Shown here one piece after another: positions 57,339 to 64,000 of a DNA stretch of 64,000 nucleotides. The stretch is from Adiantum capillus-veneris (lineage: Eukaryota > Streptophyta > Polypodiopsida > Polypodiales > Pteridaceae): positions 80,241,412 to 80,305,411 of the forward strand of contig CM043963.1 of NCBI GenBank assembly GCA_014529385.2. The letters run 5' to 3'. The notes under the pieces were generated by a model. It searched no databases and had not been told where the DNA came from. It saw only the letters and a list, made by a program, of their open reading frames with translations. Made by a program: the position numbers and the translations under genes. How positions within the stretch are numbered: the first letter of the stretch is position 1; each line of letters opens with the position of its first letter.

Positions 57339-59113
57339 GAAAGTGCATCGACCACTTGATTGTGCTTACCAACAACGTGAGCAATATAAAAATTAAATTG
57401 CAAAAGAAAATTTTCCCACCTCATTTGTTTGTTGGAAAGCTTGGTTTGTGTCATGAAGTACTTGAGACTTTGGTGGTCGGTTCGTATAATAAATGGAGTC
57501 CCCAATAGATAGTGCTTCCATGTGTCTAGGGCATGTAGAACAATTAAAAGGTATTTCTCATAAATTTCCAAGACTCCTTCATCCGTATTGAGCCTTTGCC
57601 TCTCATATGCTATGGCATGCCCTTCTTGAAGCAAGACTGCTCCAAGGCAATCACCACACGCATCACATTAGACCTCAAATGGCTTTGAGAGATCCGGAAG
57701 CATAAGGACTCGTTGGGAGGTAAGCTTCTCTTTGAGATTGTCAAAAGCATTTTTCTCCTTATTAGTCCATGAGTACTTAACAGTATTCTTTGTTAAGTCA
57801 TGTAATGGTCCTTCTATTTGAGAGAATTTTGCTATGAAGCGTCTATAGTATGCACACATACCAATCAAGCTTCTTAGCTCATGTAGATTCCTTAGATTAG
57901 GCCATGCTTTTATTATCTCCAACTTTGATGGATCCATATGGATACAATCTTGAGAGATAATATGACCTAAGTATTGAATCTCTTGACGGAAAAATTCACT
58001 TTTCTTTTGATTGAGAAAAAGCTTTTTCTCCCTCAATGCGTGAAAAATCACTTGGAGATGTTGCTTGTGTTCCTCCAAGGACTTGGAGTAGATCATGATA
58101 TCATCAAAGAACACTCCATTGAATTTTGGTAGGGTCTAAATATTTTTCTCCATTAAACGATTGAACGTGGCTAGTGCATTAGTCAAGCCAAAAGGCATGA
58201 CTAGATACTCATAAAGACCAAATGTTGTACGAACATGGTCTTTAGGATATCTTCATCCACTATCCTTATTTGATGATAGCGACTTTTAGGATCAATCCTA
58301 TTGAAGTAGGTAGAGCCTTGTAGCTTATCAAACATGTCTTCTACCCAAAGCACAGGAAATCTGTTTTTGATAGTGATATGGTTTAGTGCTGGATAGTCCA
58401 CACACATACTGTATGTACCATCCTTATTTTGCACTAAAAGGATTGGAGAACAAAAGGGAGAGGACCTAGGCCTCACCATCCCTTTGTCTACCAATTCTTG
58501 TACTTGCCTCATGATCTCCTCTTGTTGATCTTGAGAAACTCAATAAGGAGGCATGTTAGGCGGTGAGCTTCCTGGTAGGAGCTCAATTCGATGGTCATCA
58601 TCCCCCCATTTTGGAGGTAAGTCCATAGGAATATCATCGATGAACACATCTTGGAATCCTTTTAGAAAATTAGACAAGTCTAACTCTTCTTGATTCCTAC
58701 CATTTAGATCTGATGAAACATTAGGACCTTTTAGGGACTCTTTGAGAAAAATCATGTACGCAGAAACTGAGCTCTTCATTGATTTATCAAAATCAAGAGG
58801 ATTTACAAGTGGTATAGTACGGCCAGACTCACTAACATCTATATACATGTTCTTTCCCTTGTACGTGAAGTAGATTCTCCTTTCAGGGAACTTCATGTTG
58901 GTAGCCATGCGATCAAACCATGGTGCCCCTACGATAGCATCCTCATGTTGGAGAGGAGAGATGAAAAAGTCTCCTTTGTCGACATAGCTTTGGACATGAA
59001 GCCTCAACTTCCCAATCAAGGGAGTAACGGAGGCTTGCTATCCCTTGAAAACTGTGTCAGCCGTTACTATATCTCCCATTTTGAAAGCTTGAATGTACAA
59101 CTTAGTGGCCAAC
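57339..59113 (-). pseudogene. Element C RT and RNase H
   Basis: From the right: LIGKLRLHVQSYVDKGDFFI (protease end), [60 protein letters not shown] (first Asp), [39 protein letters not shown] (catalytic DD, near 58105), then RNase H CDACGDCLGAVLLQ, YEKYLLIVLHALDTWKHYLL and HNQVVDALS, where MITE-1 interrupts. A frameshift near 58235 and stops (about 58541, 58130, 57666) inactivate it. About 80% alike to pol B by eye. Confidence 0.85.
59109..59113. repeat. Target duplication of the solo LTR (CCAAC)
   Basis: CCAAC here and at 60691-60695. Confidence 0.9.
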
Positions 59114-60690
59114 TGTCATAATAATCAATATCTAATTCTCCTAAATGATTTTCTCATGTTAAACTGATCATTTAATATGGGGAAGTGCCAGGGGAGAAAA
59201 AGCTAGAATATTGGTTAAGCTAGCAGACCGACCACTGTAGGGATCCAAAGGAGGGAAAATAGGGATCCAAAAAGGGGGCCATCTGCAAAAGAGCCATGTG
59301 CAACAATGGGCTAAAAAGACCCTAAGGTTCAGCCCATTAAGACTTCCAAAATGCTAAGGTCCAAAATTCAAAGGTTGTGTCCAAAGGTCAACCATAGGGG
59401 AATTGGATGCTTTGTGTGTGTACAAAAAAGTATTTGCAATCCCTAGCGAGCCTTGCATGTAGGGGATGAGAGAGAAAGCCACACACACACACACAAGCTC
59501 CCTTTACACAAAGGGAATGAAGGACACATGTCAGCTCCCTAGGCCAGATGCCTGCAAGGTGTACCCAATTCCTATTGCATGGCCTTGAAGGTGGACCAAT
59601 GAGAATTAGGCTAGAGTAAATCTAGTTTAATTAATTTAAAAAAACTTAATAAAAGAACCAATGAGAATTAAGTCCTTTAGAAGACTATTGGACAGTCTCC
59701 CAAGGGGTCCAATGAGCATTCAACAGCCCAATGGCTTGCCTGATTCCTATTGGCCAGGAGGCAAAGGGGTCCAATGAGAGTTTAGTTGAATTATTAAATT
59801 ACCTAAAGCTCTCACAAAAGGGGAAAGGGGGACACATGTCGGAAGGCTATCACTTATGCTGCTTAATTGTCATTGGCTAGTCCTAGGGAGGTCCAATGGG
59901 AGGATAGCAAGAGCAAATAGCAAGAGGGGTCGCCCAAAGGAGAGAGGGGGCTGATTTTTGCAAGGCATTATCACACACACTCTCTCACATAGTCTATGTG
60001 AGAAGTAAGAAAAATACTATCTCTTCCCAAGCTTTAATGGAGAGCTCATCACCTACTCCAAGCTTGTGAGATAGAAGCCTACATCGACACACTCTTGGCA
60101 TGTGGATGCAAATCCAACCAAGAGCCAAGATTCAATGCATGCTCATCTCCTCTACCATGCTAATTACTAAGCTAAGCTATGCTAATATGAGTGATTATGT
60201 GTGGAGATGTACATCTTTCTCGTAAGATACTCCTTCTTCCTCTCAATCTACTCTCATACCCTGCTAGCTCTCACCATCTTTGAAGGTGTGTGAGGTCTTG
60301 GGTCTGAGACCAGGGATAATTGATGTTGTGTTTGCTAAGTGTTTTGCTTAGTGCATGAAGCTTTCATCTTCATTGCACTAGCTAGTCTTGAAGGAACACA
60401 AAGAATTGTATTGTACAATGTCTTTCTTGATGGGAGAAACCATAATACAAAGCCTTTTGGAGGGGGGACCGAGTCCATGCAAATCCGGTCCTCAACTATT
60501 GTCAATAGTTTAATTTCTCTCTCTTTTGAAAGTATTGTTCATGCTATCTAGCTAGGTGTTATGCTTTTTGTTGCTCTCTCCACCCAAGCACTCTTGTAAT
60601 TCTCATTAGGAATCTATTTTAATGAAATGCCCACTATGTTCATGTTAATTTCTGCTACACACAAGTTTTTAGGCCATTAAATGTTACACC
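59114..60690 (+). repeat. Solo LTR of the B family, plus orientation
   Basis: TGTCATAATAATC ... AAATGTTACA, 1577 bp, intact ends and a CCAAC duplication. It is very similar to LTR B, in the opposite orientation to B and C. It sits inside the protease region of C between GPGSTHNFTSTELV and the following codons. Solo LTRs arise by recombination between the two LTRs of a full element. Confidence 0.92.
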
Positions 60691-61618
60691 AACTCTGTTG
60701 ATGTGAAGTTGTGAGTAGAGCCAGGGCCAAACAAGATGAAGGCATCATGTTCCCTTACCTTTCCCCAAGCATAGGAGAGAGGTGATCCTTTGGAATGAGC
60801 ATCCTCTTTTGGATCTTTGATAGTGGAAGCTCTAGGAGTCTCATTGCGGGCATTTCTCTTGGGGCAAGAATGATAGCCATGTCCTTGCTCCCCACACTTA
60901 AAACATTTGCGGTCCTTGCGAAAAGCTTCAAGCTCTTCAGGAGAGAGTTTGTTTTTACCTTTGTAAACTCCCTTTTCCTTGGACCGATTGTTGTTGTTGT
61001 TGGATTTGCCTTGGGTAGAATTTTGGGCATTGGTTTTCCCATTTGCATCACCTTTGTCATTGATTTCCATGGGCTTGACATTCCTTCTAGCCCCTTGTTG
61101 GAAATTGATGCGCAAAGCAACCATGGGGTGGTGGATTACTTCGGTGATAGAACCAGGCATTAGGAGTTGACGTACTCGGCCCTCTCTTCAGGTAATCCTC
61201 CTGCATAGAATTGTTTCTTTTGCTCGGCGAAGTCTATCATTTGAAAGACAATAGCCTTGAGATGTAAATCCAAAACTTGTCTACGTATTTGTGGAGAGAC
61301 TCATGGGAGAGAAGCTTCAAACTTTGCCATTCGGTAATCACTTTCTCCTTTGCATCGCTTGCAAGGAATTGCTTCATGATTGAAACTCATAGAGTTTTCC
61401 ATGTCTTTGAGGCTTCACCGTTGCCACAAAGCCTAGCCCACCATTCACAAGCCAATTTCTAAAAGTGCATAGCTACATGGTGTAGCTTGGAGGACTCCGT
61501 GAAGCCCTCATCTCCAAAGGCCGTATCAAATTGCTGGATAAAGGCCAATACTTTGTCGGTGGCACCAAAGGTGCCATCATAGGTGAGAAAAGAGATACTC
61601 TTTCCTCCCTTTTTAAAA
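60691..61618 (-). pseudogene. gag: Element C gag, truncated at the N-terminus
   Basis: From the right: KKGGKSISFLTYDGTFGATD, FIQQFDTAFGDEGFTESSKL (gag core start), then with frameshifts the remaining core, and NNNRSKEKGVYKGKNKLSPE with the knuckle CFKCGEQGHGYHSC (about 60885-60926). The protease active site is FILFGPGSTHNF, so the catalytic Asp is Gly. The N-terminal ~250 residues found in B gag are missing: at 61606-61621 the frame passes into LINE-2. Confidence 0.78.
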
Positions 61619-62780
61619 GCATTTGTGAGCTCTAATGCTGAGAATACAACCCTTGTTTTATGGTATCTGACCAAACCATATTGAACCCGACATATAGAAA
61701 TCAGGGTTAGCAAGATGATCATTAGAAAAATGCCAAAGTTTTTTAATGAGCTAAGCATTCCAAAATCTAGCTAATATGGAGTGAACCGGGCATTTGATCT
61801 CAATTGGAGCTCTGATGATATCCCAAAAGGAAAGTTCAGTCCAGACCTTGTATTTCTTAAGGTTGCATTTAGATGCAGTGTTCCTAAGAAGACACGCCCA
61901 ATAATTAGTAGATTGCAATGCTCAACATATCCATTTAGCTGCTAACTTAGTGGCTAGCCTATCAAGTTCTAGGACATTCAATCCTCCTTTGTTTTTGTGC
62001 AAACAACAAGTGTTCCATGCAACTTTAGGTACTTTAGCACCCAGATCATTTCCATCCCAAAGGAATCTTTTGGCTAATTGTGTGGCTTGATCAAGTTGTA
62101 GCTTGGAGGGTTTCCAACAAGAGATGTAGTAGATTAAGGAAGGCAGGAGGTGTAGTGGCTAAGCACAAAGACCCTAGAGGAGAGAATAGGTTGCATATTG
62201 TGCCATTGTTACATTTTCTTTCTAAATCTGTTAAGAACCCACTTCCATCTCTGTTCCATTGAAACAGTAAACCCCTGGTATACACAATAGTCTAAACATT
62301 TGCCCATCTGGAATGTCTTACAACCTACATTCCTTACTGAAACTGGTAAATCCCTATTGGAGGACTTGAATCCTATCTCAGAGTGGCTAATTACAGATCC
62401 ACTACCCAGACAAAATAAGTTAACACAATCCAGAAATCCCCTAGCAAAATTACTATCAGCATGCATAAGAGCATTTGTATCATCTGCAAATTGTTGGAGA
62501 CAGAGGGCAGAGGAGGCCCCTTGGATATTAATGCCTTTAATTATACCTTCATTGATTTTGTCTTTGATCAGCTACCCAAGAGCATCTGAAGCAATTGCAA
62601 AGAGCAGAGGGGCAAGAGGACATCCATGTTTGATGGACCTCATGAGGTGAATTGCATTTGAAAGATCACTTGTAATGGAATGTCCTATGAACTTTGAAAA
62701 TAGCGTAATTAGGAGAATTAAAGAGAGCATTTTTGTGAGACTACTTTGAGAACATAGAGGGTGAACTTAATTAATAATAG
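61619..62780 (-). mobile_element. Second LINE-2 fragment, between gag C and the 5' LTR
   Basis: Matches 52028-53200 over its whole length with scattered substitutions, including the FADD region (near 62490) and the HGCPLAPL-type motif (near 62615). It lacks the LINE 3' half: the join to gag lies at the CCCTTTTTAAA string that both sequences nearly share. Its left-to-right order and its join to the LTR are the same as at 53200. Confidence 0.85.
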
Positions 62781-64000
62781 CAACATAATCATAGTACTTA
62801 ATTAACTTGACATGAACAATACTTTTGCAAGAGAGAGAGTTTAGAGAACTTGACAACAATTGAGGACCGGATTTATGTGGAGCCGTTCCCCCCTCCAATA
62901 GACTTTTGTATTATAGATTCTCCCATCAAGAGAGACTTGGTACAATACAATCTTTGTGTTCCTTGTGACCTAGGTGATGCAATGAAGATGGGAAGCTTCA
63001 TGCATCACGATCATAACATAGACTTTGCAAAAAGCATTAACTATCCCAAGCCTCAGTCCCAAGGCCTCAAACGCCTTCAAAGGTGGAGAGAGCTACCGGG
63101 GAATGAGGGTAGGAAAGAGGAAGAAGAAACATTCATAGGAGAAAGAAATATTTCCTCACTTATCATCACTCTTCTTGCTAGCATACATAATAGCATAGTA
63201 ATGAAGATGGATAAGATGTCAAGCTTAAGCATTGAAGCATGGCTCTGGGTTGGATTTGCATTCCATAGCCAAGAGTGTTGGTGTAGGCTCTCAACTTCTC
63301 AACAAGCTTGGAGAAGGAGATGGAGTTCTTGCACTTTGAATGAGAGTGTGTGTGAGGTTGTGTGGGAGAGTATACCCCCCAAGAAACCCCCCTTCTTGCT
63401 TTGGTCAATCCCCAGGTCTTCTAGCTCAACTTGGAAGCTCATTGGACCCTTGCAAGCCTGGCCAATCACATGCAAAATGCATATCAAGCAACAAGGGTAG
63501 CCTAGGACAAGTGTCCCCCTTACCCCTTTGAGAGAGAGGACTTAATATTTTCAAAAACAATTAATTAAATTAACTAAATTATCATTGGACCTCTCTAGGG
63601 GTCAACCAATAGGCTTTGGACACTCATTGAGGGTAACCTAGCTAGGGGCTTGACATGTGTCCTACTTGCCTCTTAGGCAAGGGGTGCCCTTTGGGAGAGA
63701 GAGAGAGAGAGAGAGTTCAAGCAAACCCCCCCGCCCCCCTTACTTGCATGGCTCAAGCCCCTCAACCTTGGGCCCAGTTCTCACCACAAGCTCGACTCTT
63801 AAGCCTCTCAACCTTGGGCTAGGTTCTCACCACAAGCTCAGCTCTTAAGCCCTTCAAGCTTGGGCTCGGTTCCCACCTCAAGTACAACCCTAGCATCTCA
63901 ATCATGACAAGCACCTGAAGCATCTCAATCATCAAGCACCTCAAGCATCTCAATCACCAGGCACAGCAAGCACCTCAAGCTTGGGCCGGGTTCCCACCTC
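62781..64000 (-). repeat. 5' LTR of element C (continues past the window)
   Basis: Matches 53205-54400 closely. It has three 46-bp units (63758, 63804, 63850; CTCAACCTTGGGC...) where the 3' LTR has two. The element-sense start of this LTR is outside the window. Confidence 0.8.
63758..63895. repeat. 46-bp tandem repeat, three copies
   Basis: Units start CCCCTCAACCTTGGG, CCTCTCAACCTTGGG and CCCTTCAAGCTTGGG. The matching stretch of the 3' LTR (about 54216-54300) has two. Confidence 0.9.

Larger units (their letters stand above)
53205..64000 (-). mobile_element. Element C: degenerate chromovirus with LINE-fused LTRs
   Basis: The minus strand holds a 5' LTR (62781 to beyond 64000), a LINE-2 segment (61619-62780), gag without its N-terminus (61618-60691), pol (59113-54694) with a solo LTR, a MITE and an exon-like piece inserted, and a 3' LTR (53205-54693). 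Pol is a diverged relative of element B. No PBS remains, because the LINE segment replaces the LTR end, PBS, leader and gag start. Confidence 0.8.

Noticed and set aside
60339-60551. Recurrent ~70-codon frame MFCLVHEAFIFIALASLEG, also at 2599-2811 and 9905-10087
   Set aside because: Present in every B-type LTR in antisense; conservation follows from LTR copying and not from coding.

Overview
The window is nuclear DNA of a large-genome land plant and consists almost entirely of nested retrotransposons. Evidence for a plant: Ty3/gypsy chromovirus-type and Tat/Ogre-like elements (the latter with a second RNase H), Ty1/copia elements primed by initiator tRNA-Met, and long (GT)n, (GA)n and (CT)n arrays. 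No intact host gene, tRNA or rRNA is recognisable. The dense nesting would suit a fern, lycophyte or gymnosperm-like genome, but the species cannot be fixed from sequence alone.

Layout. 1-16781: Ty3 element A (minus strand; RT start at the left edge, 5' LTR at 15848-16781), split by a complete chromovirus B (2462-11422, minus) whose pol still reads 1019 codons. 16782-17745: plus-strand gag fragment D. 17741 to about 24520: Tat/Ogre-like element E (minus). 24540-26290: extreme low-complexity DNA with long poly-G runs. 26300-31620: plus-strand element F, a relative of A with two retropepsin motifs and no RT found. 32176-37657: young Ty1/copia element H (218-bp LTRs, GCCAT target duplication), inserted next to the gag start of another element (G, 37680-38235). 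38236-39599: a half MITE abutting a truncated B-type LTR. 39600-48441: older, mostly unrecognised DNA with relics of a LINE and a copia RT, the latter split by a MITE. 48454-50431: 5'-truncated LINE-1 with a 12-bp target duplication, sitting in an old copia LTR. 51104-64000: element C, a degenerate relative of B (minus), carrying a MITE, an exon-like insertion and a solo B-type LTR.

Most unusual structure: in element C both LTR copies are joined at the same point to the same LINE-2 reverse-transcriptase fragment. At the right-hand copy the LINE reading frame runs in phase into C's gag, so LINE and LTR-element sequence have been recombined into one unit. Other notable signals are six 18-24 bp palindromes in the leader of A, a dense CCAAT-box array in the B-type LTR, a hairpin conserved beside the polypurine tract of B and C, and a hAT-like MITE family.

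Functional reading: only B pol keeps all its catalytic residues in one frame. H is recent but defective (integrase Asp to Tyr, 25-bp duplication, RT stop and deletion). A, C, D, E, F and G are decayed.
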